Made by a program: the position numbers and the translations under genes. From Paenibacillus sp. MAHUQ-63 (GTDB lineage: Bacteria > Bacillota > Bacilli > Paenibacillales > NBRC-103111), in NCBI RefSeq assembly GCF_028765165.1, contig NZ_JARADB010000008.1, forward strand, positions 1 to 64,000: a stretch of 64,000 nt of DNA. Reading direction: 5' to 3'. The notes under the pieces were generated by a model. The model was given only the letters and a program-made list of their open reading frames with translations. It ran no database searches and was not told where the DNA came from. Positions 41,058 to 49,902 of this stretch are shown here, one piece after another (the first letter of the stretch is position 1; each line of letters begins with the position of its first letter).

Positions 41058-43278
41058 GGAACCGACAGCCGAACAAATCGCGGAACAGAAAATTTACAAG
41101 CAAATGGGCGTAACGGACGAAGAGTATGCCAAAATTTGCGGCTTCCTTGGACGCAACCCGAACTATGTGGAGATCGGCGTATTCAGCGTTATGTGGTCCG
41201 AGCATTGCTCTTACAAAAATTCCAAACCCGTGCTTCGCAAATTCCCGGTCACAGGACCTCGCGTTCTGATGGGACCCGGCGAAGGCGCAGGGATTGTAGA
41301 TATCGGGGACAACCAAGCGGTTGTTTTCAAAATTGAAAGTCATAACCACCCTTCGGCAATCGAGCCTTACCAAGGTGCAGCGACAGGTGTGGGCGGAATT
41401 ATTCGTGATATTTTCTCCATGGGCGCGCGCCCTGTAGCACTACTTAACTCACTCCGTTTCGGTAAATTGCAGAATGACCGCGTGAAATACTTGTTCGAGC
41501 ACGTTGTATCCGGTATCGCCGGTTACGGTAACTGTATCGGGATTCCGACAGTGGGCGGCGAAGTGATGTTCGACGAGAGCTATGAAGGCAATCCGCTCGT
41601 TAACGCAATGTGCGTAGGTCTGATCGACCACGACAAAATCCAACGCGGTGTGGCCAAAGGTGTAGGCAACCCGGTCTTCTACGTCGGCCCGGCAACAGGC
41701 CGCGACGGGATCCACGGGGCGACATTCGCATCCGAGGAGCTGACGGCTGAATCCGAAGCGAAGCGTCCGGCGGTGCAAGTCGGCGATCCGTTCATGGAGA
41801 AGCTGGTGCTTGAAGCTTGCTTGGAGCTCATCAATTCCGGCATCGTGCTCGGTATTCAAGATATGGGCGCTGCAGGTCTGACCTGCTCCAGCGCCGAGAT
41901 GGCAAGTAAAGCCGGCAACGGCATGGAGCTTTACCTGGATGAAGTTCCGCAGCGCGAAGAAGGCATGACAGCTTACGAAATGATGCTGTCCGAGTCGCAA
42001 GAGCGTATGCTTTTCGTAGTTGAGCCTAAGCATGAGGCGCAAGCTAAGGGCATTTTCGAGCGTTGGGGTCTGCACTGCGCGAAAGTCGGCAAGGTCACCG
42101 ACGACGGTTACCTGAAATTGATCCACCACGGGGAAGTCGTGGGGAACATGCCGGTCGGCGCGCTCGTGGACGAGTGCCCGGTCTACAATAAGCCGAGCAA
42201 GATTCCGGCTTATTATGAAGCAGGCGCAGCGATCGACACGACTCGTTACCCGGAGGTAACGAAGCTGACGGATGCGCTGAAATCGGTGCTTGCGTCCCCG
42301 ACGGTAGCAAGCAAAGAGTGGGTTTACAACCAGTATGATTATATGGTTCGTACGGATACGGCGGTGCGTCCGGGTTCGGATGCAGCGGTTGTGACGATTC
42401 GCGGCACGCGCAAAGGGCTCGCGATGACAACCGACTGCAACGGACGCTATGTGTATCTCGATCCGGAAGTCGGCGGTCGGATCGCCGTCTCCGAAGCAGC
42501 GCGCAACATCGTTTGTTCCGGTGCCGAGCCGCTTGCGGTTACGGACAACCTGAACTTCGGCAGCCCGGATAAGCCGGAAATCTTCTGGCAGCTGGAGAAG
42601 TCCACAGACGGGATGGCGGAAGCTTGCCGCTTCCTGGATACGCCGGTTATCGGCGGTAACGTGTCTCTCTACAACGAGAACGCGAAGGGTGCCATTTACC
42701 CGACTCCGGTTATCGGGATGGTCGGTCTGGTGCATGACATCGACCACATCACAACTCAAAGCTTCAAACAAGAAGGCGACATCATCATCCTGCTTGGCGA
42801 GACGAAAGCGGAGCTCGGCGGCAGCGAATTCCAATATGTGATTCACGGTGTAACCGAAGGACGTCCTCCGGTGCTTGATCTGGAAGTGGAGAAACGTCTG
42901 CAAAATACGGTACTCAAAGCGATTCAAGAAGGCCTTGTCGCTTCTGCGCACGACTTGTCCGAAGGCGGCTTAGCGGTCGCTCTGGCCGAGAGCTGCATCA
43001 GCGGCAACGTAGGCGCTGAGATCAACGTCGCTTCCGAGCTTCGTCCTGATATCGCGCTGTTCAGCGAGACGCAATCCCGTATTCTGCTAAGCGCATCGCC
43101 GGATAAAGCCGATGCCCTGAAGCATTGGGTGGCTTCCCAAGGCGTGCCGTACCAAGAAATTGGAACAGTCACCGGTTCTGAATTGACCGTTAAAATCAAC
43201 AACGAACAGCGTCTCCAGTCTCCTGTAAGCGAGCTGGCGAAAGTCTGGAAGGATGCGATCCCATGTCTAATGGCGTAA
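41035..43278 (+). CDS. purL: FGAM synthase, large subunit PurL
   Basis: A 747-residue small-type PurL that uses ATP and ammonia to turn FGAR into FGAM with PurS and PurQ. SVMWSEHCSYKNSKPVL, FKIESHNHPSAIEPYQGAATGVGGIIRDIFSMGARP, GIQDMGAAGLTCSSAEMA and VIGGNVSLYNEN are hallmarks. The ATG start sits inside the end of purQ after CTTGGAGGG. Its end overlaps purF by 16 bases. Confidence 0.97.
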   Translation: MTQQLSAKEPTAEQIAEQKIYKQMGVTDEEYAKICGFLGRNPNYVEIGVFSVMWSEHCSYKNSKPVLRKFPVTGPRVLMGPGEGAGIVDIGDNQAVVFKIESHNHPSAIEPYQGAATGVGGIIRDIFSMGARPVALLNSLRFGKLQNDRVKYLFEHVVSGIAGYGNCIGIPTVGGEVMFDESYEGNPLVNAMCVGLIDHDKIQRGVAKGVGNPVFYVGPATGRDGIHGATFASEELTAESEAKRPAVQVGDPFMEKLVLEACLELINSGIVLGIQDMGAAGLTCSSAEMASKAGNGMELYLDEVPQREEGMTAYEMMLSESQERMLFVVEPKHEAQAKGIFERWGLHCAKVGKVTDDGYLKLIHHGEVVGNMPVGALVDECPVYNKPSKIPAYYEAGAAIDTTRYPEVTKLTDALKSVLASPTVASKEWVYNQYDYMVRTDTAVRPGSDAAVVTIRGTRKGLAMTTDCNGRYVYLDPEVGGRIAVSEAARNIVCSGAEPLAVTDNLNFGSPDKPEIFWQLEKSTDGMAEACRFLDTPVIGGNVSLYNENAKGAIYPTPVIGMVGLVHDIDHITTQSFKQEGDIIILLGETKAELGGSEFQYVIHGVTEGRPPVLDLEVEKRLQNTVLKAIQEGLVASAHDLSEGGLAVALAESCISGNVGAEINVASELRPDIALFSETQSRILLSASPDKADALKHWVASQGVPYQEIGTVTGSELTVKINNEQRLQSPVSELAKVWKDAIPCLMA

Positions 43279-44795
43279 AACAATCCGAGGCCCTGAAGCT
43301 TCCGGCTGCTCCCAAGGTACAACTTGGGGACAAACAGCATGAGCTTTGGACAGGCGAGTATTTCAACGAAGGTGTAGGCGGCCATGGCGGATTGTTTGAC
43401 AAGCTGAATGAAGAGTGCGGCGTTTTCGGGGTGTACGGACATCCCGAAGCTTCCTCTCTGTGCTACTACGGGCTTCACGCCCTGCAGCACCGCGGGCAGG
43501 AAAGCGCAGGCATTTGTACGGTAGATGAAGGGAAGTTTAATTATTACCGCGGCATGGGACTGGCCAAAGAGGTATTTAGCAATGACAATTTGTCGCCTCT
43601 TTGCGGCTCCACGGCCATTGCGCATGTGCGTTACTCCACAGCAGGCGAGAGCAAGCTGGCGAACGCGCAGCCGCTCGTTTTCAAATACCGGGAAGGCGAT
43701 CTTGCGATTGCGACGAACGGTAACCTAGATAATGCCAACATCATCAAGCGTGAGCTTGAGCGCAAGGGTTCGATCTTCCAAACGACGAGCGACACAGAGG
43801 TAATGGCGCATCTTATCGCCCGTTCGGAGCACGATGATATCGTGGACGCGGTCAAAGATGCGATGAATCAAGTCATCGGCGGCTTTGCGTTCCTGATTGT
43901 TACGAAGGACAAGCTGATTGCGGCGCTCGATCCGAACGGACTTCGTCCCTTCATGATCGGCCGTCTGGGAGAAGCGTACTTGTTCGCTTCCGAGTCCTGC
44001 GCTTTCGATGCGGTGGGAGCCACGTATTTCCGTGATGTGCAGCCGGGGGAAATCATCGTGATTGACCGCGACGGCTTCCGTTCGGAGCGGTTCACGGACA
44101 GCGGCCGTCGTGCGATCTGCGCGATGGAGTACATCTACTTCGCTCGTCCGGACAGCGACATCGATACGGTTAACATTCACTCCGCGCGCAAGCGGATGGG
44201 CAAGAGACTGGCGATGGAAGCGTTCGTCGACGCCGATGTTGTAACAGGTGTGCCGGATTCCAGTATTTCGGCGGCGATCGGTTTCGCCGAGCAGACGGGT
44301 ATCCCGTATGAGCTGGGCTTGATCAAGAACCGCTACACGGGCCGGACGTTCATTATTCCAAGTCAAGAGCTTCGCGAGCAAGGTGTCAAAATGAAGCTGA
44401 GCGCCGTTCGCAAAGTGGTCGAAGGCAAGCGCGTCGTCATGATCGATGATTCCATCGTTCGCGGCACAACGTCCTTGCGGATCGTCAACCTGCTGCGCGA
44501 AGCCGGCGCGACGGAAGTGCATGTGCGGATTTCTTCGCCGCCGTTCATGAATCCGTGCTACTACGGTATCGATACGCCGGACCGCAAAGAGCTGATCGCC
44601 GCGATGAACTCCATCGAGGAGATTCGCAAAGCGATTAATGCGGATTCGTTGCATTTTTTAACCAAAGAAGGCTTGTTAGATTCTATCGGTCAAGGTTCGG
44701 CAGGGTCGGAAAGCGGCTATTGTACGGCTTGCTTCGATAACAGCTATCCGACGGAAATCGTGGATGTCACGAAGGTTGGCTGTGCTTGCGATTAA
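43263..44795 (+). CDS. purF: Amidophosphoribosyltransferase
   Basis: A 510-residue first enzyme of the pathway, making phosphoribosylamine from PRPP and glutamine. The nucleophile Cys follows a propeptide in LNEECGVFGVYG (residue 52), so the propeptide would have 51 residues against 11 in B. subtilis. The Ntn glutaminase domain has RYSTAG and NGNLDN; the transferase domain has the PRPP loop VVMIDDSIVRGTTS. The C-terminal cysteines (YCTACFDNSYP) suggest the [4Fe-4S] form. ATG 43263 has GGAAGGA upstream and lies inside purL; no better start close to the Cys is seen. Confidence 0.95.
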   Translation: MSNGVKQSEALKLPAAPKVQLGDKQHELWTGEYFNEGVGGHGGLFDKLNEECGVFGVYGHPEASSLCYYGLHALQHRGQESAGICTVDEGKFNYYRGMGLAKEVFSNDNLSPLCGSTAIAHVRYSTAGESKLANAQPLVFKYREGDLAIATNGNLDNANIIKRELERKGSIFQTTSDTEVMAHLIARSEHDDIVDAVKDAMNQVIGGFAFLIVTKDKLIAALDPNGLRPFMIGRLGEAYLFASESCAFDAVGATYFRDVQPGEIIVIDRDGFRSERFTDSGRRAICAMEYIYFARPDSDIDTVNIHSARKRMGKRLAMEAFVDADVVTGVPDSSISAAIGFAEQTGIPYELGLIKNRYTGRTFIIPSQELREQGVKMKLSAVRKVVEGKRVVMIDDSIVRGTTSLRIVNLLREAGATEVHVRISSPPFMNPCYYGIDTPDRKELIAAMNSIEEIRKAINADSLHFLTKEGLLDSIGQGSAGSESGYCTACFDNSYPTEIVDVTKVGCACD

Positions 44796-44796
44796 A

Positions 44797-44827
44797 TAGA
44801 GCGGGATGGCCTGCGGGCCTCCCTCTA
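44797..44827 (+). other. Intercistronic hairpin purF-purM
   Basis: TAGAG, GGGA and GGCC blocks pair with GGCC, TCCC and (T)CTA around TGCG, with two single-base bulges. No T-run follows, so it is more likely an mRNA element than a terminator. Confidence 0.5.
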
Positions 44828-44856
44828 CATAGACAAAAATAAGGAGTGGTTGCGAA

Positions 44857-45897
44857 GTGTCGGATGCTTACAAAAAGGCTGGAGTCGATATCGCGGCGGG
44901 AAACGAAGCAGTAGAACGGATGAAAAAACACGTCAAACGGACCTTCCGTCCTGAAGTGTTGACTGACCTCGGCGGCTTCGGCGGGCTGTTCAGCTTGAAC
45001 AAAGACAAGTATGAGGAGCCTGTGCTCGTATCAGGTACGGACGGAGTGGGCACGAAGCTGAAGATTGCTTTTGCAATGGATAAGCACGATACGATCGGCA
45101 TCGACGCGGTCGCCATGTGCGTGAACGATATTATCGTTCAGGGCGCGGAGCCGCTGTTCTTCCTGGATTATCTGGCTTGCGACAAAGTCGTGCCGGAGAA
45201 AATCGAATCGATCATCAAAGGGATCGCTGACGGCTGTTCGCAGTCGGGCTGCTCGCTCATCGGCGGGGAAACGGCGGAAATGCCGGGCATGTATGCAGAA
45301 GGGGAGTATGACATTGCCGGCTTTACGGTTGGAATCGTCGACAAGAAAAAGATCATCGACGGTACAACGATCCGTCCCGGAGACGTGGTGTTAGGACTGG
45401 CATCGAGCGGTGTGCACAGCAACGGGTTCTCACTTGTGCGCAGGCTGCTGCTGGAAGAGAAAGGGTACACGCTTCAGGGGCATGTAGAAGAGCTGGGCGA
45501 TAAGCTGGGCAACGTGCTGCTGGAGCCGACGAAGCTGTATGTGAAGCCGATTCTGGCGATGCTCGAAGATGTAGCGATCAAAGGAATGGCGCATATTACA
45601 GGCGGCGGTTTCATCGAAAATATTCCGCGCGTTCTGCCGGATGGCGTGAACGTAGAGATCCAATACGGCTCATGGCCGATACTGCCGATTTTCTCGCTGA
45701 TGCAGCGTGAGGGCGCCATTTCCAATAACGATATGTTCCGTACCTTCAACATGGGGATCGGGATGGTCATCATCGTTGGGGCCGACGACGCGGCGAAGGC
45801 GATTGCCGCTGCGGAAGCGCAAGGCGAGAAAGTTTACCGCTTGGGCGTCGTTACAGAAGGCGAGCGTGTGGTGACGTTTCAAGGAGCTGTGGTGTAA
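44857..45897 (+). CDS. purM: Phosphoribosylformylglycinamidine cyclo-ligase
   Basis: A 346-residue AIR synthase. FGGLFSLNKDKYEEPVLVSGTDGVGTKLKIAF, DAVAMCVNDIIVQGAEPLFFLDYLACDK, SLIGGETAEMPGMY and HITGGGFIENIPRVLP are signature blocks. It is structurally related to PurL and cyclises FGAM with ATP. GTG start at 44857 after AAGGAGTGG. The stop TAA shares a base with the ATG of purN. Confidence 0.97.
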   Translation: MSDAYKKAGVDIAAGNEAVERMKKHVKRTFRPEVLTDLGGFGGLFSLNKDKYEEPVLVSGTDGVGTKLKIAFAMDKHDTIGIDAVAMCVNDIIVQGAEPLFFLDYLACDKVVPEKIESIIKGIADGCSQSGCSLIGGETAEMPGMYAEGEYDIAGFTVGIVDKKKIIDGTTIRPGDVVLGLASSGVHSNGFSLVRRLLLEEKGYTLQGHVEELGDKLGNVLLEPTKLYVKPILAMLEDVAIKGMAHITGGGFIENIPRVLPDGVNVEIQYGSWPILPIFSLMQREGAISNNDMFRTFNMGIGMVIIVGADDAAKAIAAAEAQGEKVYRLGVVTEGERVVTFQGAVV

Positions 45898-46508
45898 TGC
45901 AGCCGTACCGGATAGCGATCTTCGCTTCGGGCAGCGGTTCGAATTTCCAAGCCATCGTAGATCAGGTACAGAAGGGGAAGCTTGATGTCAGCATCGAGCT
46001 TCTTGTCTGTGACCGTCCGCAGGCTTACGTGGTGGAGCGTGCGAAGGAAGCGAAGGTGCCGGTATTCGCGTTCCGCCCGAAGGAGTATGAGAACCGTGAG
46101 GCTTATGAAGCGGTTATTCTCAAGGAATTGCAGGACCGGCAGGTGGATCTGGTCGTGATGGCGGGCTATATGCGCATTATTACGAATGTGCTGGTGGAGC
46201 CGTTCTACGGCCGAATGATCAACGTGCATCCGTCGCTTCTGCCGTCGTTCCCCGGCGTGCGGGCGATCGAGCAAGCCGTCGAGTACGGCGTGAAGCAGAC
46301 CGGCGTCACCGTGCATTTCGTCGACGGCGGGCTGGACTCCGGGCCGATCATTGCGCAGCGGGCCGTGGAGATTCACGAGCACGAGACGGCGGAATCGCTC
46401 GCGGAGCGGATTCATGCGGCCGAGCACGTGCTGCTGCCGCAGGTCATCCGCTGGCTGCGCGAGAATCGCGTCAGCCTGGATGGCCGCAGGGTGAGCGTGC
46501 GGCTGTAG
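45897..46508 (+). CDS. purN: Phosphoribosylglycinamide formyltransferase
   Basis: A 203-residue folate-dependent GAR transformylase. IAIFASGSGSNFQAIVDQV is the phosphate-binding start; MAGYMRIITNVLVEPFYGRMINVHPSLLPSFPGVRAIEQA holds the Asn-His active pair; HFVDGGLDSGPIIAQ carries the catalytic Asp. It starts in the overlap TAATG with purM. Confidence 0.97.
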   Translation: MQPYRIAIFASGSGSNFQAIVDQVQKGKLDVSIELLVCDRPQAYVVERAKEAKVPVFAFRPKEYENREAYEAVILKELQDRQVDLVVMAGYMRIITNVLVEPFYGRMINVHPSLLPSFPGVRAIEQAVEYGVKQTGVTVHFVDGGLDSGPIIAQRAVEIHEHETAESLAERIHAAEHVLLPQVIRWLRENRVSLDGRRVSVRL

Positions 46509-46571
46509 CGGAGAAGAGCATTTATTTCACATCGTTAACTACTATAAATTCATTTTCTGGGAGGAAGAATC

Positions 46572-48119
46572 GTGGCAATCAAAAGAGCACTGATCAGCGT
46601 ATCCGACAAAACGGGGATCGTTGAGTTTGCGAGCGAGTTGGCAAAGCTGGGCGTTGAGATTATTTCTACAGGCGGTACGCAAAGTTTGTTGAAGGACAAA
46701 GGAGTGCCGGTTATCGGGATCTCCGAAGTGACAGGCTTCCCCGAAATCATGGATGGCCGCGTCAAAACGCTGCACCCGGCTGTTCACAGCGGTCTGCTGG
46801 CCGTTCGTGACAACGAAGAGCACCAAGCGAGCATGAAAGAGCTCGGCCTGGACTACATCGATCTGGTTGTCGTGAACTTGTATCCTTTCGCTGAGACTAT
46901 TGCGAAGCCGAACGTATCTTACGAGGACGCGATCGAGAATATCGATATCGGCGGTCCGACCATGCTTCGTTCCGCAGCGAAGAACCACGCATTCGTATCC
47001 GTCGTCGTGGATGCGGCTGACTATGCGAAGGTGTTGGAAGAAGTGCAGGAAACAGGCGATACGACGCTCGAAACACGCAAACGCCTTGCGGCCAAAGTGT
47101 TCCGCCACACCGGTTCTTACGATGCTTTGATTGCCGACTACTTGTCCAAGCAAGTGGGCGAGCCTTACCCAGAGCGTTATACGGTTACGTATGAGAAAAT
47201 GCAGGAGCTTCGCTACGGAGAGAATCCGCACCAAAGCGCGGCCTTCTACCGCAAGCCGAACGCGGCTGCCGGCAACATCACAACGGCGGAGCAGCTTCAC
47301 GGCAAAGAGCTTTCCTACAACAACATCAACGATGCGAACACAGCGCTCCAAATCGTCAAAGAGTTCAGCGAGCCTGCTGTCGTTGCGGTTAAGCATATGA
47401 ATCCTTGCGGCGTAGGCATCGGGACGAACGTACTGGAAGCTTATAAGAAAGCATACGCAGCGGATCCTACGTCCATCTTCGGCGGCATCGTTGCTGCGAA
47501 CCGTGCGATCGATGAAGCGACCGCGCAATTGCTGCATGAGATTTTCCTGGAAATCGTCATTGCGCCTGATTTTACACCGGAAGCGCTTGAGATCCTGTCC
47601 AAAAAGAAAAATATCCGCCTGCTGAAAGTAGTCGGCTTAGATACAGTGGCTGGCCGCAAGGCAGAGCCAGTCGTGACAACGGTTGAGGGCGGCATGCTCG
47701 TGCAAGATAGCGATGCTTACCAACTGACGGAAGCCGATCTGAAGGTCGTTTCCGAGCGTCAGCCGACGGAAGAAGAGATGAAGCAGCTGCTTTTTGCATG
47801 GAAAGTCGTTAAGCATGTGAAATCCAATGCGATCGTACTTGTCGCTGACGATATGACGGTTGGCGTAGGCGCAGGGCAAATGAACCGTGTCGGCGCGGCC
47901 AAAATCGCGATTGAGCAAGCCGGCGAGAAGTCCAAAGGCGCGGTGCTCTCCTCCGACGCGTTCTTCCCGATGGGGGACACGCTGGAAATGGCGGCAAAAG
48001 CAGGCATCACGGCGGTCATTCAACCGGGCGGATCGATCAAAGACGAAGAGTCTATCCGCGTGGCGAACGAGAACGGGATTGCGATGGTTATGACGGGCGT
48101 ACGTCATTTCAAACACTAA
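46572..48119 (+). CDS. purH: Bifunctional AICAR transformylase / IMP cyclohydrolase
   Basis: A 515-residue enzyme for the last two steps to IMP. Residues 1-200 are the cyclohydrolase (MGS-like) domain (ALISVSDKTGIVEFASELAKLGVEIISTGGTQ); the rest is the AICAR transformylase (RYGENPHQSAAFYR, VVAVKHMNPCGVG, IFGGIVAANR, SDAFFPMGDTLEMAAKAGI). GTG 46572 follows GGGAGGAAG. Length equals the family norm. Confidence 0.97.
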   Translation: MAIKRALISVSDKTGIVEFASELAKLGVEIISTGGTQSLLKDKGVPVIGISEVTGFPEIMDGRVKTLHPAVHSGLLAVRDNEEHQASMKELGLDYIDLVVVNLYPFAETIAKPNVSYEDAIENIDIGGPTMLRSAAKNHAFVSVVVDAADYAKVLEEVQETGDTTLETRKRLAAKVFRHTGSYDALIADYLSKQVGEPYPERYTVTYEKMQELRYGENPHQSAAFYRKPNAAAGNITTAEQLHGKELSYNNINDANTALQIVKEFSEPAVVAVKHMNPCGVGIGTNVLEAYKKAYAADPTSIFGGIVAANRAIDEATAQLLHEIFLEIVIAPDFTPEALEILSKKKNIRLLKVVGLDTVAGRKAEPVVTTVEGGMLVQDSDAYQLTEADLKVVSERQPTEEEMKQLLFAWKVVKHVKSNAIVLVADDMTVGVGAGQMNRVGAAKIAIEQAGEKSKGAVLSSDAFFPMGDTLEMAAKAGITAVIQPGGSIKDEESIRVANENGIAMVMTGVRHFKH

Positions 48120-48128
48120 AACAACAGC

Positions 48129-48163
48129 GAATGCTCACGATTCAATAGGGACCGTGGGCATTC
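48129..48163 (+). other. Intercistronic hairpin purH-purD
   Basis: GAATGCTCACG at 48129-48139 pairs with CGTGGGCATTC at 48153-48163 (one G-T pair). No T-run follows. It stands 26 bases before the purD start and may affect mRNA stability. Confidence 0.55.
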
Positions 48164-48188
48164 CCTATGAAAGGGACGGGTGGCATAG

Positions 48189-49448
48189 ATGCGTGTACTA
48201 GTAATTGGACGAGGCGGGCGCGAGCATGCGATTGTATGGGCGCTGAGCAAGAGCCCGAAGATCAGCAAGCTTTACTGCGCGCCGGGGAACGGCGGCATCG
48301 CCGGGTTGGCGGAATGCGTGCCGATTACGGAACTGCAATTTGAGGAGATCAGCACGTTCGCGAAGGAGCAGGCGATTGATCTGGTTATGGTCGCTCCTGA
48401 CGATCCATTAGCGGCGGGTCTGGTGGACCACCTGGAGTCCAAAGGGATCGAAGCGTTCGGACCGCGCGCGAATGCCGCGATCATCGAGGGCAGCAAAGTA
48501 TTTATGAAGGAGCTCCTGAAGAAATACAACATCCCTACGGCCGCTTATGAAACTTTCGACGCGTATGAGCCTGCGCTGGCTTACCTGCGTTCACAAAAGG
48601 CTCCGATCGTCATCAAAGCCGACGGCCTTGCTGCCGGCAAAGGCGTGACGGTCGCGCAAACGATGGAAGAAGCGGAAGCGGCGCTGCGCGACATCATGGT
48701 GGATCAAGTGTTTGGCAAGTCCGGCGCGAGCGTCGTGATTGAAGAGTTTTTGACTGGCCAAGAGATGTCGCTACTTGCTTTCGTTGACGGATCGACGGTT
48801 CGCTTAATGGTTCCTTCGCAGGATCATAAGCCTGTTTTCGATAACGACAAAGGGCCGAACACGGGCGGAATGGGCACTTACTCGCCGCTGCCGCACGTTC
48901 CTGAGTCCATTGTACAGGAAGCGCTTGTGAACATCGTGCAGCCGACGGCGGATGCGATGGTGAAGGAAGGCCGTCCGTTCAAGGGCGTGCTGTACGCGGG
49001 TCTGATTCTGACGCCGGACGGCGTCAAGACGATCGAGTTCAACGCGCGCTTCGGGGATCCGGAGACGCAGGTGATTTTGCCTCGGTTGAAGACGGATCTG
49101 CTGGATATCTTCCTGGCGATCAACAAAGGAACGCTGGCTGAGCAGCCGATCGAGTGGAGCGAAGATGCAGCGGTGTGCGTGATCGTCGCTTCCGGCGGCT
49201 ATCCGGGCCCTTATCCGAAAGGTCTGCCGATTACAGGCCTGGAGAACGTGCAGGATGCCTTGGTGTTCCATGCCGGAACGGCGCTGGAGAACGGGCAGAT
49301 CGTGACGAATGGCGGACGCGTTCTGGGTATCACCGGAATCGGCAAAGATATTATCGAAGCCCGCCAGAAAGCTTATGCGGATGCGGACCGGATTCATTTC
49401 GAAGGGAAGCATTACCGGACGGATATTGCGATGAAAGCTTTGAAATAG
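48189..49448 (+). CDS. purD: Phosphoribosylamine-glycine ligase
   Basis: A 419-residue ATP-grasp GAR synthase. MRVLVIGRGGREHAIVWAL begins the N-domain; APIVIKADGLAAGKGVTVAQT is the ATP loop; FDNDKGPNTGGMGTYSP and EFNARFGDPETQVILPRL are the C-terminal signatures. AAAGGGACGGGTGG precedes the ATG. Last gene of the 12-gene pur operon, followed by a terminator. Confidence 0.97.
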   Translation: MRVLVIGRGGREHAIVWALSKSPKISKLYCAPGNGGIAGLAECVPITELQFEEISTFAKEQAIDLVMVAPDDPLAAGLVDHLESKGIEAFGPRANAAIIEGSKVFMKELLKKYNIPTAAYETFDAYEPALAYLRSQKAPIVIKADGLAAGKGVTVAQTMEEAEAALRDIMVDQVFGKSGASVVIEEFLTGQEMSLLAFVDGSTVRLMVPSQDHKPVFDNDKGPNTGGMGTYSPLPHVPESIVQEALVNIVQPTADAMVKEGRPFKGVLYAGLILTPDGVKTIEFNARFGDPETQVILPRLKTDLLDIFLAINKGTLAEQPIEWSEDAAVCVIVASGGYPGPYPKGLPITGLENVQDALVFHAGTALENGQIVTNGGRVLGITGIGKDIIEARQKAYADADRIHFEGKHYRTDIAMKALK

Positions 49449-49458
49449 GAATGAAAAA

Positions 49459-49511
49459 AAACACAGTGCCTTTCTTGCCAGATTGCTTTGCGGGAAAGGG
49501 GCTGTGTTTTT
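49459..49511. terminator. Bidirectional terminator after purD
   Basis: AAACACAG..GCCTTTC at 49459-49474 pairs with GAAAGGGGCTGTGTTT at 49494-49508, with T-run on the plus strand and A-run (T on the minus strand) before it. It serves purD and the small minus-strand gene. Confidence 0.88.
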
Positions 49512-49541
49512 GCTTGATGCGGGCTTCGGCGTGCTGAAGTG

Positions 49542-49670
49542 TTACTTGCCGCTTGAGCCGCGGATGTATTTGTCTTTGTTCTTGTACACGTACCAGACGG
49601 CGAGAATGGCGCCGAGGATGAGCGCCAGTGAAATCCAGTGATGCTGAATGAACGTCCAGAGGTTACTCAT
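49542..49670 (-). CDS. Small single-span membrane protein
   Basis: A 42-residue frame starting MSNLWTFIQHHWISLALILGAILAVWYVYKN and ending in a charged tail with RGSSGK. One TM helix covers residues 11-29. GGGAGG lies 7 bases before the ATG at 49670, and the purD terminator works for it in reverse. No homologue is named. The clean ribosome-binding site, hydrophobic core and terminator support a real gene too short for common ORF cut-offs. Confidence 0.65.
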   Translation of the reverse strand: MSNLWTFIQHHWISLALILGAILAVWYVYKNKDKYIRGSSGK

Positions 49671-49902
49671 GCGATTGCCTCCCAGGGTTAATCTTAAGGA
49701 TAGTTTTGGCAGGAGCCGCGGGTTTCATGCATGGGCAGACGGCACTCGTCTGCCGAGCCGTTCCGCCGCGACTTTCGGTTCCCGTGTTTGTACAGACCAA
49801 ACCTCTGTCGCCGCCTATGCGCGGGAAGAGGTTTTATTTCTGGCGGATAGCGTATAATGTAGAATACTGGCAATGAATTTCCAGACGGGAGGAGGTGCGG
49901 TG

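Noticed and set aside
41449..42951. 500-residue minus-strand open frame
   Set aside because: Antisense to purL, which is fully supported by conserved motifs.
49734..49754. 8-bp perfect hairpin GGCAGACG / CGTCTGCC
   Set aside because: No T-run and no gene ending there; could be part of the leader of the dioxygenase gene, but nothing supports a function.
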